A stretch of DNA of 64,000 bases from Streptomyces sulphureus DSM 40104 (GTDB taxonomy: Bacteria > Actinomycetota > Actinomycetes > Streptomycetales > Streptomycetaceae), in the NCBI RefSeq assembly GCF_000381025.1, contig NZ_KB905822.1:1-64000 (forward strand), written 5' to 3'. The translations under genes were made by a program, and so were the position numbers. Each line of letters opens with the position of its first letter. Within the stretch, counting starts at the first letter, position 1. Shown one piece after another: positions 14,570 to 22,647 of the stretch. Below the pieces are notes generated by a model. It saw nothing but the letters and a program-made list of their open reading frames with translations. It did no database searches and had not been told where the DNA came from.

Positions 14570-16015
14570 ATGAGGAAGCGGAGCGGACGACCGCCCCGGT
14601 TCGCGCAGGTGCCGAACGAGACAGTCGACGACTCCTGGAACTTGGACCTGACGTCGCTCGGCCTTCTGACCGTGCTCCTGCGCCACAAGGACGGCTGGGA
14701 CATCACGCTCGCCGACATCGGCAGGCAGTACGGGTACGGCGAGGACGCCATGGCTGCTGCCATGGGCCTGCTCCAGGTCGCCCGCTACGTCGTGAAGGTC
14801 CGCGTGATGGGCGCCAAGAACCAGTGGCGCACCGAGATGGCTGTCTTCGCCCCGCCCGCTCGCGACGCCGAGGTCGAGGAACTGCTCGCAGTCATCCGCG
14901 CCGAGGACGCCCAGGCCCGCCGCGTAGAGGTCATTCCGCCAACGGCGACGGCCATCAAGAAGGCGGCAGCCCGGCGGGAAAAGCTGGTCAAAAAGGGCGC
15001 CCCCCGAGTCCGGGAAAACCCGGACTCGGAGCCGACCTGGGGAAACGCCGCATCGTCGCAGGTCGGCCCCGACTCGGGGGTTTCCCGGGTCCCGGAGAAC
15101 CCCCGAGTCTCTAAGAAGACGGTGAGCAAGAAGACGATGGGAGAAGACGAAGACGCTGGTCCTGACGCCGTAGGCCAAGGTGCGGGTGGTTTCGCACGTG
15201 CGGGCGCGAGCAACGGCGCGGCTGGTGAAACCGGCGAGGACGAAGGCGGCTCCGCCGCGTCCGCGAAGATCGCCCCCGCCCAGAGCAAAGCGTCCAAGAG
15301 GCGCGGCACCACGAAGACTCAGCCGCGCAAGGAGTCACCTGGGTTCGAGCTGGTGCGGTCCGCGATCCCCGCCGCGGTTGCCAGCCCTGGCACCAAGCTG
15401 TTCCCCGGCCTGCACCGGGCGATCAACGACCTGCTCGACGGCAACGCGTCAGCGGGCATCCCGCGCCGTACGCCGGAACAGGTGATCGCCCGCATCAACC
15501 GGCGCTGGTACGGCGAGAACGCCGAGGACCGCGCGGCAGCCGACTACCGCGGCTGCGACCGCTGCACCGCTTCGGGGTGCACGACTCCTCGCCGGGACCT
15601 CGAGAACCCCGAGGGCTGCGACCGGATCAAGAACCGCAACTCCTGGCTGGCTGCCGCGATCCTCGCCCAGGACTGCCCGGACCCGGGATGCGAGGACGGG
15701 CAGATCATCGACGGCGGCCGGTGCCGGGCCTGCGAGGAACGCCACGCTGAGCGCCGTGAGGCCGCCCGCGCCGCTGCGGAGGCCGCCGCCCGGTGGAAGG
15801 CCCACGGCGAAGCTCACAGCGCCGCTCAGGCCGCCCTGGACGCTTGGAAGGAAGCCGAGGCCGCCGAGGAACGCCGTCTTCGGACGACGCTCGCTCGGGC
15901 CGGAGTGTGGGGCGTGAAGCTCGACCACCAGGTGGGCCAGCACATGAACGGCTGGCGGAACAGGCACCCGCGGCCCGCCACCCAGGGCAACGAGCGCGAG
16001 GCGGTAGGCGCATGA
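14570..16015 (+). CDS. Putative replication initiator with winged-helix N-terminus
   Basis: 481 residues from ATG 14570. Residues 1-115 read as a DnaD/phage-replisome-organiser-like winged helix (LTSLGLLTVLLRHKDGWDITLADIGRQYGYGEDAMAAAMGLLQ). A long disordered, charged linker (about 120-265) follows, then a second helical domain (about 265-330) and cysteine sites (CDRCTASGCTTP; CPDPGCEDG...CRACEE). The C-terminus is an Ala/Glu-rich coil. The position after recombination genes and the repeats inside the gene (15004-15109) suggest replication of the element. The role is inferred; no ATPase motif is present. Confidence 0.65.
   Translation: MRKRSGRPPRFAQVPNETVDDSWNLDLTSLGLLTVLLRHKDGWDITLADIGRQYGYGEDAMAAAMGLLQVARYVVKVRVMGAKNQWRTEMAVFAPPARDAEVEELLAVIRAEDAQARRVEVIPPTATAIKKAAARREKLVKKGAPRVRENPDSEPTWGNAASSQVGPDSGVSRVPENPRVSKKTVSKKTMGEDEDAGPDAVGQGAGGFARAGASNGAAGETGEDEGGSAASAKIAPAQSKASKRRGTTKTQPRKESPGFELVRSAIPAAVASPGTKLFPGLHRAINDLLDGNASAGIPRRTPEQVIARINRRWYGENAEDRAAADYRGCDRCTASGCTTPRRDLENPEGCDRIKNRNSWLAAAILAQDCPDPGCEDGQIIDGGRCRACEERHAERREAARAAAEAAARWKAHGEAHSAAQAALDAWKEAEAAEERRLRTTLARAGVWGVKLDHQVGQHMNGWRNRHPRPATQGNEREAVGA
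15004..15109. repeat. Paired inverted repeats with four CCGAGTC cores inside the replication gene
   Basis: The first repeat, 15004-15029, has perfect 11-base arms CCGAGTCCGGG/CCCGGACTCGG around AAAA. The second, 15071-15109, has perfect 12-base arms GACTCGGGGGTT/AACCCCCGAGTC around 15 bases. The heptamer CCGAGTC thus occurs four times in alternating orientation within 106 bases. Initiator genes of phages and integrative plasmids often contain their own origin, so this is a candidate origin. Confidence 0.6.
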
Positions 16016-16461
16016 ACCCTGACCTGCTGCCCGCCATCGGCCGTGCCCTGCGCGACATCTGCGCGTACAGCAACCGGCCCGACATCACCGACGCCACGCT
16101 CGTCGACCTAGCCGGCGAACTGCACCGCGCTCACCGCCTGGTGCTCCAAGCCCAGGGCAGGCAGCCGGGCGGCCACCAGTGCGCGCGGCACCCCGGCGGC
16201 CCGGTCGACCCGACCGCCGAGAACGGGTGCCTGCTGTGCGGCACCGCAGCCCGACCCCCCGCCCGGCCGATGCCGGAAGGCGTCGAGCCCGGCGAGGTGC
16301 TGCGCGCCATCGAGCAGGACGGACACGACACCGCGACTGCCCGCTACGGGGCGCGTGCCGTGGCCCGCGCCCTGGCCATCGGCGGCCGGCACCTCTCGAA
16401 CCCGCGGCCCGGCGGTCCCGTCGAGCCGTACGACCCCGACACCGAAGGAGACCACGAGTGA
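16012..16461 (+). CDS. Hypothetical protein
   Basis: 149 residues from ATG 16012, overlapping the replication gene by 4 bases. The N-terminal helical part (LLPAIGRALRDICAYSNRPDITDATLVDLAGELHRAHRLVL) is followed by HQCARHP...CLLCGT, a possible zinc site, and a Pro-rich C-terminal half. Coupled to the following small gene. Confidence 0.55.
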   Translation: MNPDLLPAIGRALRDICAYSNRPDITDATLVDLAGELHRAHRLVLQAQGRQPGGHQCARHPGGPVDPTAENGCLLCGTAARPPARPMPEGVEPGEVLRAIEQDGHDTATARYGARAVARALAIGGRHLSNPRPGGPVEPYDPDTEGDHE

Positions 16462-16637
16462 AGACCAACGAGCCGAAGGCGAAGGAGCGCGGCGAATGTT
16501 CCGCGTGCAGCCGTGACTTCCAGCTCACCCGGGAGCGGCTGCTGGGCTGGCACTACGGCATGACCCAGGCGGGATTCTCGACGGGGAAGCGCTGCGACGG
16601 CGTCGGCGAGCCCCCGTTCGTCCCGGCGGGCGCCTGA
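16458..16637 (+). CDS. Short Cys-containing hypothetical protein
   Basis: 59 residues from GTG 16458. GECSACSRDF gives a CxxC, with one later cysteine (GKRCDG). Basic overall. It overlaps the preceding gene by 4 bases and the next by 1. Confidence 0.5.
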   Translation: MKTNEPKAKERGECSACSRDFQLTRERLLGWHYGMTQAGFSTGKRCDGVGEPPFVPAGA

Positions 16638-16867
16638 TGGCCACCCGCCCCCGCGGCGCGTACACCGCGACCCCGTGCCGCTCCTGCCGGACGCCGAAAC
16701 CGTCCCGCCTGCACCTGTGCGGCGCCTGCTGGGGCCAGCTCCCGGCCGCCGCCCGACGAGCCCTCAACGCACGCGGTGACCGCGTCCGCGCCATCGCGCG
16801 TCTGCGGGAGCTGCACGACCACATCGACGCCGGGCGCCCGCTCGGAGAACTGGAGATCACCGCATGA
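16637..16867 (+). CDS. Short zinc-knuckle protein
   Basis: 76 residues from ATG 16637. Seen: PCRSCRTPKPSRLHLCGACW, two CxxC pairs 13 residues apart, a compact zinc knuckle, then basic helices (ARRALNARGDRVRAIARLRELHDHI) suited to nucleic-acid binding. Confidence 0.6.
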   Translation: MATRPRGAYTATPCRSCRTPKPSRLHLCGACWGQLPAAARRALNARGDRVRAIARLRELHDHIDAGRPLGELEITA

Positions 16868-17610
16868 CCTGGAACAGCCGCCTCGACGTCGCCGAGGCTC
16901 TGGAACGCGCCGGATGGACCGGTGACGACGACAGGCCGCTGGAGATCCTGCGGCACCCCTCCGGCGCGGTGTGGGCGGTTGCCAACGACGCCGGCGACTG
17001 CGGCGTGGACACTCCCGGCGGAGGCGTCGCCGACTTCCCTGGCGATGTCGCTGACTCGGTCGTGATCGCCGCCGCGCTGGCCGCCTCCGGACAGCTCGCC
17101 GTCGGTCAGACCGACCCGGTCGACGAGTACCGGTACTGCGGCTCCACCCTCGACCGCACGGAGTTCCCGTACACCTGCTACCGGCGCGTCGCCCACGATG
17201 GCGGGTGCGGCCCGGAAGAGGACTGCCGACACGAGTCGTGGGACGTGACCGGCGAGCACCGCACCGACGCCGGGTGGGTGAAGTCCCGCCGCTGCAACGA
17301 CTGCTCCGAGTCCCTGCCGAGCGTCACCGAGCCCCAACCGCACTGGGACCTGCGCCCCGCGGCCGACGCCAGGGTGGAGACCGGCGAGTCGCCGGAGGAC
17401 GCCGCTGACGTCACCGCGTGGGCCGCCCGACTCGAAGCCGACCGGCTCCAGCCCGACGCGCACACGCTCACCTGGGCGGCCGGACCGCAGCCCATCGTCC
17501 GCGTTCACTTCGCGTTCCACGAGGGCCTGGACGACGAGGCGCGCGCCTACCTGGTGCAGGCCGTCGGGGAGGCCCTGGGCCGCGAGATGACCGCCGCCGC
17601 GACCCCCTGA
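16864..17610 (+). CDS. Hypothetical protein with C/H cluster
   Basis: 248 residues from ATG 16864. The N-terminal half has alternating beta strands with VAEALERAGWTGDDDRPLEI. The middle has YRYCGS, YTCYR, CGPEEDCRH and SRRCNDCSESL, several cysteines that could bind zinc. No family recognised. The next gene starts after a 106-base spacer. Confidence 0.55.
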   Translation: MTWNSRLDVAEALERAGWTGDDDRPLEILRHPSGAVWAVANDAGDCGVDTPGGGVADFPGDVADSVVIAAALAASGQLAVGQTDPVDEYRYCGSTLDRTEFPYTCYRRVAHDGGCGPEEDCRHESWDVTGEHRTDAGWVKSRRCNDCSESLPSVTEPQPHWDLRPAADARVETGESPEDAADVTAWAARLEADRLQPDAHTLTWAAGPQPIVRVHFAFHEGLDDEARAYLVQAVGEALGREMTAAATP

Positions 17611-17716
17611 CCGACCGGCATCGGCGCGGCGGTCGCTCCCGACCTCACCAGGAGCGCTCACCGCGCCGGGCCGGCCCGAATCATGCCAGCCCCGCGAGAC
17701 AAGAAAGCGACCACCC

Positions 17717-18151
17717 ATGACGACACCCGACCCGGACGCCATCCTCGACGCCGTCTCGTACGGCGTCCTCGGACGGCACGACACCGCGATGGGGATGCTC
17801 CAGCCGCACGTGGACGCCGGACCGGCCTCCACGTACGGGATGCTCTGCGTCCTCGCCAACCTCGCCCAGAACGACGGCGGCGACCCGAACAACCCGGTGA
17901 TGATCCACGTCGAAGGGCCGGACGGGCGGCCGGCGAGTGTCGACGAGCTGCCCCCGTCGCTGCGGTTCGCCACCCGGTTCGTCGCCGCCTGCGCGAACAA
18001 GGACCACGAGACGTCCTGTGCGCTGTTCGCCGTCCTCGCCGAGCACGCCGACACCAACCAGACACCGGACCTCGCCGAGGCCATCACCGTCGTCTACGAC
18101 ATGGCAGTGGCCACCACCGCGGCGAAGCACCGGGGAGAGCCGGACACGTGA
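17717..18151 (+). CDS. Hypothetical helical protein (family A, paralogue of 12368 gene)
   Basis: 144 residues from ATG 17717. It shares size, helical make-up and the central RF-A-RFV-A-AN-D-ET pattern with the product of 12368, so a duplicated family within the element is likely. It overlaps the next gene by 4 bases. Function unknown. Confidence 0.65.
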   Translation: MTTPDPDAILDAVSYGVLGRHDTAMGMLQPHVDAGPASTYGMLCVLANLAQNDGGDPNNPVMIHVEGPDGRPASVDELPPSLRFATRFVAACANKDHETSCALFAVLAEHADTNQTPDLAEAITVVYDMAVATTAAKHRGEPDT

Positions 18152-18300
18152 CCGATACACACGCCCAGCTCGGCGACGAAGACGCCCGCCTCGGCCGGCT
18201 CCTGGCCGTCGAGTGTCCGGAGGACCGGAACGAGTCGCCGTTTGGCTGGTCCGAGCTCCCTGCCCCGCAACCCACCCCCTCGAGGAGGACCGCCCCGTGA
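18148..18300 (+). CDS. Short acidic hypothetical protein
   Basis: 50 residues from GTG 18148, coupled by overlap to both neighbours. The N-terminus is Asp/Glu-rich (DTHAQLGDEDARLGRLLAVECPEDRN) and the end is proline-rich. No family recognised. Confidence 0.45.
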   Translation: MTDTHAQLGDEDARLGRLLAVECPEDRNESPFGWSELPAPQPTPSRRTAP

Positions 18301-18538
18301 ACCTGCTGCTGCTCCTGGTCGCCGCGCTCGGCGCCACCGTCGGATACCTCGCCGGAAGGTTCAGCGTCGGCACCCGCCTCCTGGGCTGGGCCGAGGACCA
18401 GTGCGAACGGCACCCGATGTGGCACCCCGGGTTCCTCACCGCCGTGCCGGTCCTCCTCGCCGCCATCGCTTCCGCGTGGGTTCTCCACCCGAAGCAGACT
18501 GCCGCGAACCGCCGCTTCTGGCGCGAGCAGCAGGCCCT
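18297..18538 (+). pseudogene. Small membrane protein gene, 3' end displaced by element 2
   Basis: GTG 18297 opens a protein with a transmembrane segment (LLLLLVAALGATVGYLAGRF), a second one (FLTAVPVLLAAIASAWVL) and HPKQTAANRRFWREQQA. In this type of small element protein the C-terminus after such a segment normally reads like APxFDPxWxxxRR. Here the frame instead runs into unrelated sequence and stops at 18671. The matching ending, APVPTYDPGWAQRRPGGL, is in frame-compatible position at 45838-45903. The gene therefore seems split by insertion of element 2; the breakpoint at about 18538 is an estimate. Confidence 0.6.
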
Positions 18539-18628
18539 AGTGGAGTACGGGCGGGTTCGTCTGCCGCTGCCTGACCCAGTGAAGCTGCATTTCAGCAGGC
18601 AGAACGCTCCTCTGGTGGCGTTCACTCG

Positions 18629-19882
18629 TTGGTGTGGGATCTCAGCAGTAACTCGCAGATTCTGCGCGTAGTCCCTGTAATTTCACGGTTCGTGTCAGAT
18701 TCCGAAAGTCGCGTGCTGACGCTGGTGCGCCCAGGCGCCGATGCCAGCGCGGTGGTGGACCCGGCGGCGGTGTCGGTGGAATCGGGGTTGGCGGACGTCG
18801 TCACCCTGCAGCGCCGCCGCCAGGCCCGCATCTCCGCCGTCGACGAGGAGAGCTTCTTCCTCGACACGCTCTCGGAGTACCAGTGGGCCCGGGACGCTGC
18901 CGGCCTGGCGCCAACGACGCTCGACGGCCTGCTCAAGCCCGTGGTGGAAGTCTGCGAGTACTACGGCACCGTGCCGTGGCAGCTCTCCCCGCGTGAGGTG
19001 GACCGCTACTTCGCCGGACCGGGCAAGCGGGCGCCATCGACATTGCGCGGGAAGATCAACAAGATCGACGCCTACTTCGCGTTCCTCGAGCAGCGATACG
19101 CCGGCGACATCATGCGGCGCTTCGGGGCGGCCGTGGAGTCGCCGATCGACCCGTTCAACCGGCCGCGTCATCGCGGAGACTTCGGCCTCCGGATCCCGCC
19201 GTCGCAGACGGCGATGCGGGACTTCCTGGGCCGGTGGCGCGAGGACCTGCCCAACGCGCGGAAGTACCTGGTCGCGTGCCGCGACTACGTGATGACCAAG
19301 GTCGCTTACCTCTCCGGCGTCCGGGCCGCAGAGTTGTGCGGGGTGTGCATGGGCGATCTGCACTGGGAGCACGGCCAGTGGGGCCGCTTCGTCGTGCTGG
19401 GCAAGGGCGCTCACGGTTCGGGGCCGAGGCCGCGTGAGGCCTACATGTTCCAGGAGGGCCGCGCCCTCTTGTGGTGGTACATCGAGGAGATCCGGGGCGA
19501 GTTCGGCGACGACGTCGAGCACCCGCGGGCACCGCTGTGGCCCTCGGAGCGCAAGCCGACCGCGATCGCCTCATTGAACCTGCCGATCGCGCCGGCGATC
19601 GTGCCGTCCACGTTCCGCAAGGCGTTGCATACGGCGGCCGCGACCTACCTGAATGGGCCAGTCACCGATCTTTTCCCGCACCTGCTGCGTCACGCCTGCG
19701 CGACCCACAACTACGAGCGCGGGATGACGTTGTGGGAAGTGCAGAAAGTCCTCGGACATGACTGGGCAACTACGACACTTCGGTACATGGCGACCGCTCA
19801 CTCCGACCCTGAGCACGCGAACCTGACCGCGAGCTCCCGGGCGGCCCAACGACTGGTGATGGACAAGGGGAACCTACGGTGA
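18629..19882 (+). CDS. Tyrosine recombinase of element 2 (TnpA-like)
   Basis: Up to 417 residues. The start is uncertain (TTG 18629, GTG 18692 or GTG 18713) and no ribosome binding site stands out. Counting from 18629, catalytic residues are R232 in SGVRAAEL, H351 and R354 in HLLRHACATH, H377 in KVLGHDW and Y386 in TTLRYMATAH; the N-terminal part is a SAM-like core-binding domain (about 75-160). It overlaps the next gene by 4 bases, forming one operon. It should carry out strand exchange for element 2. Confidence 0.88.
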   Translation: MVWDLSSNSQILRVVPVISRFVSDSESRVLTLVRPGADASAVVDPAAVSVESGLADVVTLQRRRQARISAVDEESFFLDTLSEYQWARDAAGLAPTTLDGLLKPVVEVCEYYGTVPWQLSPREVDRYFAGPGKRAPSTLRGKINKIDAYFAFLEQRYAGDIMRRFGAAVESPIDPFNRPRHRGDFGLRIPPSQTAMRDFLGRWREDLPNARKYLVACRDYVMTKVAYLSGVRAAELCGVCMGDLHWEHGQWGRFVVLGKGAHGSGPRPREAYMFQEGRALLWWYIEEIRGEFGDDVEHPRAPLWPSERKPTAIASLNLPIAPAIVPSTFRKALHTAAATYLNGPVTDLFPHLLRHACATHNYERGMTLWEVQKVLGHDWATTTLRYMATAHSDPEHANLTASSRAAQRLVMDKGNLR

Positions 19883-20226
19883 AGTGGAACCTTCGGATGG
19901 TGGCCGCCCAACGGGACCTGTGGCGGCCGACCGAGGTGCTGGCCGCCTTCCAGCAGGTGGGGTTCAACCCCTCATTGAGCAAGGTCGCGGCCCTGTGGGG
20001 CGGCACGCCGGTCACCGTGCGCCTGGAGGACCTGGACAAGATGTGCGCCGCGCTGAACTGCACGGTCGCCGACCTGCTCCAGGCCGAGCCGCTCGCCGAT
20101 GCCCAGGGGGTGCCGGAGTCCGGCCAACGGGCGGTCGGCGCCGAGGAAGGGCCGACCGCGGGCCCGGTCCGGCCTGTGCCGCGCAGCCGCCGTGGCGCCG
20201 GGCCGCGCTCGCTCCCGCCGAATTGA
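19879..20226 (+). CDS. XRE-type partner protein of the recombinase trio (TnpC-position)
   Basis: 115 residues from GTG 19879. An XRE-like helix-turn-helix covers about 1-70 (AAFQQVGFNPSLSKVAALWGGTPVTVRLEDLDKMCAALNCTVADLLQ), followed by a Pro/Arg-rich tail. In Tn554-type elements a small protein accompanies the two recombinases and affects orientation and frequency; here it sits between them rather than after them. The 10-base gap to the next gene implies cotranscription. Confidence 0.7.
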   Translation: MKWNLRMVAAQRDLWRPTEVLAAFQQVGFNPSLSKVAALWGGTPVTVRLEDLDKMCAALNCTVADLLQAEPLADAQGVPESGQRAVGAEEGPTAGPVRPVPRSRRGAGPRSLPPN

Positions 20227-20236
20227 GGGGCCCGCG

Positions 20237-22579
20237 GTGACGAAGGATCGTGGTCAAGGGCTGGCGCGGAGCTGTCCGGTGTGCCTGGGCTGGCTGGTGG
20301 TGCACTGGTATCGGGTGTGCGCCGGTTGCCGGCCCTGGGCGGGGAAGTACCCCGAGCGCGGGGTGTGCCCGCGGTGCCGGCACGAGGCGCACCTGAACAC
20401 GGACGGGCTGTGCAAGCCGTGCCTCATGGCGATCCGGACCGAGGACGACGCCGAATGGGCCCTGGGTCTGCCGGAGGCGCGGCCGCGGCCGGTCCAGCTG
20501 ATCGTCGGCGGGATGTACGGCGACCGGTCGGCGGACGCCCGGCCACTGCGCCGGCCCGCGAAGAACGGGCTCAAGGTGGGGCAGCAGTGGTGGATCAAGC
20601 TACGGAAGCAGCGCGCCGCCCCGGCCGGGCCACCGGTGCTTCAGGCGCAGGTGTGCGGCCAGCTTGCCCTGTTCACAGTGCCCAGAGTGCTGACCGACGC
20701 CACGGTCAGCGCGATCGTCGGCCGACCGGTCGCCGGGTGGGAGGAATGCCGCCTAGTGATCGAGGTGATGGCGGCCGAGCACGGCCTGTCCGTGGGCTGG
20801 CAGCGCGCAATCGCAGAGATGGTCCGCCTCGCGCTGGCCGTACGAGAGGCCGAGGGCGCCGCACGGCTACCCGAGCCGATGCTTCGGGACCTGCCGTCCA
20901 ACGGGGACGCGGTGCGCCTGGTCCTGCTGCGGGCCGGGTTGCTCGACCAGGCGCCGGAGCCGATGCGGTTCTCCACCACCAACCAGCCCACCACGACCTA
21001 CATCACCGCCCCGGCGCCCCTGCCGCCGTCCGTGGCGCGGTCATGCCGCGACTGCGATGCCTGGATGGCCAGCGGAAAACGAGGCTCCCGCTGCAATCCG
21101 TGCCGTCACTGGCGCGAGCTCCGCCCTGCGGGCCGGTGCGTGCGGTGCCTGAGGGACGAGCTGCCGCTGCGTGGCAGTCGATGCCGCACCTGCCGCCTCT
21201 ACCAGCACCTGGACGACTCAGGCCCTGCCACAGTGCGCGCCACCCAGCTGGTCATCGACCTTCCGCACGGGGCTCCCGGTCAGGCCCAGTTGATCCCGGC
21301 CGACGAACCCGCGCCGGCGGAAGACGAGGACGAGGCAGTGTCCGCCCTCCATGCCGCCCGCGGGCAGGAGCCGCTCTTCGGAATGCGGCGCGACTGGTCG
21401 CCGGTCATGGCCCGCCTGCGCCGCCGCAGCTACAGGAACCTGCCGCTGACCACCGCGGCCCGTGCACTGACTGAGGAACTGGACCGGCTGCGCCGCGGCC
21501 GGCAGGACCCCGCGTACCGCAAGGACATCCGCACCCTGACGATCCTGGTGTACCGGCTCGGCGCCGAGACGGTCTTCCAGGAGCGGGACGTCCACGACCT
21601 CGCCCTGCTCGACCCCAACCTCGGGGCCAAGCGGGTCTGCCAGTTCCTCGCCGCCCGCGGCCTGCTGGCCGAAGACCCCGAACTACACCGGGACGCGGAC
21701 CAGGTCTGGATCGAAGCCACCATCAGCACGCTGCCCCCGACCGTCGCCGACGAGGTCCGGCTGTGGGTACAGGTCCTGCGCGGCCAAGGCCGGCGCGAGC
21801 ACGAGGCCCGCGGCTACGACGGCATCCGCCGCTACCTCTTCGCCCTCGAGCCGACCCTCACCGCCTGGACCAGCAGCGGCATCACCACTTTGCGGCAGAT
21901 CACCAGCGACCACGCCACCACCGCCATCGACGGCCTCACCGGGAGCGCCCGCCGACAACTCGCCATCAGCCTGCGCAGCCTGTTCAAGGCCCTGCGCCAG
22001 GAACGCGTCGTCTTCCGCGACCCCACCCGCAACCTCCCCGTCGGCGACCTCAAGGGCATCCCAAAGTCCGTGCCCGCCGACCTCCTCGCTGGACTCCTCG
22101 ACCGCGCCACGACCCCGCTCGGCCGGCTTGTCATCGCCCTGACCGCCGTTCACGCCCTGCCCGGCCACGAGATCCCCACCCTGCTGACCTGCGACCTCAA
22201 TCTCGCCCACGGCACCCTCGAAGCCCGCCGCGGCCTGCTGCGCCACACCCTCTACACCGAGGAGTTCACCCACACCCTCGCCGCCGAGTGGCTGACCTAC
22301 CGCCACCACCGCTGGCCCGCCTCGACCAACCCCCACCTGCTCGTCAGCCAGCGCACCGCGCTCGACCCCGACCACCCCCCGGTGAGCATGACCATGCTCC
22401 ACAGGCACTTGCCCAAGGGGTTCACGCTGGACGGCCTGCGACAGGACCGGATCCTCAACGAGGCGTTCGAGACCGGCGACCCTCTGAAGCTCATGCGCCT
22501 GTTCGGCATCACGGAGAAGACCGCCATGCACTACGTCACCGTCGCCCACCCGGAGAAGACCTCCCAGCTTCCCCGGTGA
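20237..22579 (+). CDS. Large recombinase-like protein with N-terminal zinc modules (TnpB-like)
   Basis: 780 residues from GTG 20237. Several cysteine modules fill the N-terminal half (CPVCLGW, VCAGC, VCPRCRHEAH, CKPC; then SCRDCDAW, CNPCRHW, CVRCLRDE, CRTC). The C-terminal third has a phage-integrase-like fold, but the catalytic set is eroded: the box I Arg region reads VHALPGHEIPTLL, box II reads DGLRQDRI instead of HxLRH, and a late Tyr is in TAMHYVTVAH. It probably works as a partner rather than a stand-alone recombinase. The stop is followed by a strong terminator shared with the convergent trxB. Confidence 0.75.
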   Translation: MTKDRGQGLARSCPVCLGWLVVHWYRVCAGCRPWAGKYPERGVCPRCRHEAHLNTDGLCKPCLMAIRTEDDAEWALGLPEARPRPVQLIVGGMYGDRSADARPLRRPAKNGLKVGQQWWIKLRKQRAAPAGPPVLQAQVCGQLALFTVPRVLTDATVSAIVGRPVAGWEECRLVIEVMAAEHGLSVGWQRAIAEMVRLALAVREAEGAARLPEPMLRDLPSNGDAVRLVLLRAGLLDQAPEPMRFSTTNQPTTTYITAPAPLPPSVARSCRDCDAWMASGKRGSRCNPCRHWRELRPAGRCVRCLRDELPLRGSRCRTCRLYQHLDDSGPATVRATQLVIDLPHGAPGQAQLIPADEPAPAEDEDEAVSALHAARGQEPLFGMRRDWSPVMARLRRRSYRNLPLTTAARALTEELDRLRRGRQDPAYRKDIRTLTILVYRLGAETVFQERDVHDLALLDPNLGAKRVCQFLAARGLLAEDPELHRDADQVWIEATISTLPPTVADEVRLWVQVLRGQGRREHEARGYDGIRRYLFALEPTLTAWTSSGITTLRQITSDHATTAIDGLTGSARRQLAISLRSLFKALRQERVVFRDPTRNLPVGDLKGIPKSVPADLLAGLLDRATTPLGRLVIALTAVHALPGHEIPTLLTCDLNLAHGTLEARRGLLRHTLYTEEFTHTLAAEWLTYRHHRWPASTNPHLLVSQRTALDPDHPPVSMTMLHRHLPKGFTLDGLRQDRILNEAFETGDPLKLMRLFGITEKTAMHYVTVAHPEKTSQLPR

Positions 22580-22602
22580 CGACCGGTGAGAACGACCGCG
22601 TC

Positions 22603-22632
22603 GGGGCCGCCCGGAGCTTCCCGGGCGGCCCC
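22603..22632. terminator. Bidirectional terminator between recombinase and trxB genes
   Basis: Perfect 12-base arms GGGGCCGCCCGG and CCGGGCGGCCCC with a 6-base loop, lying between convergent stops at 22579 and 22648. Confidence 0.8.
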
Positions 22633-22647
22633 GCCTGCGAGTGCCGT

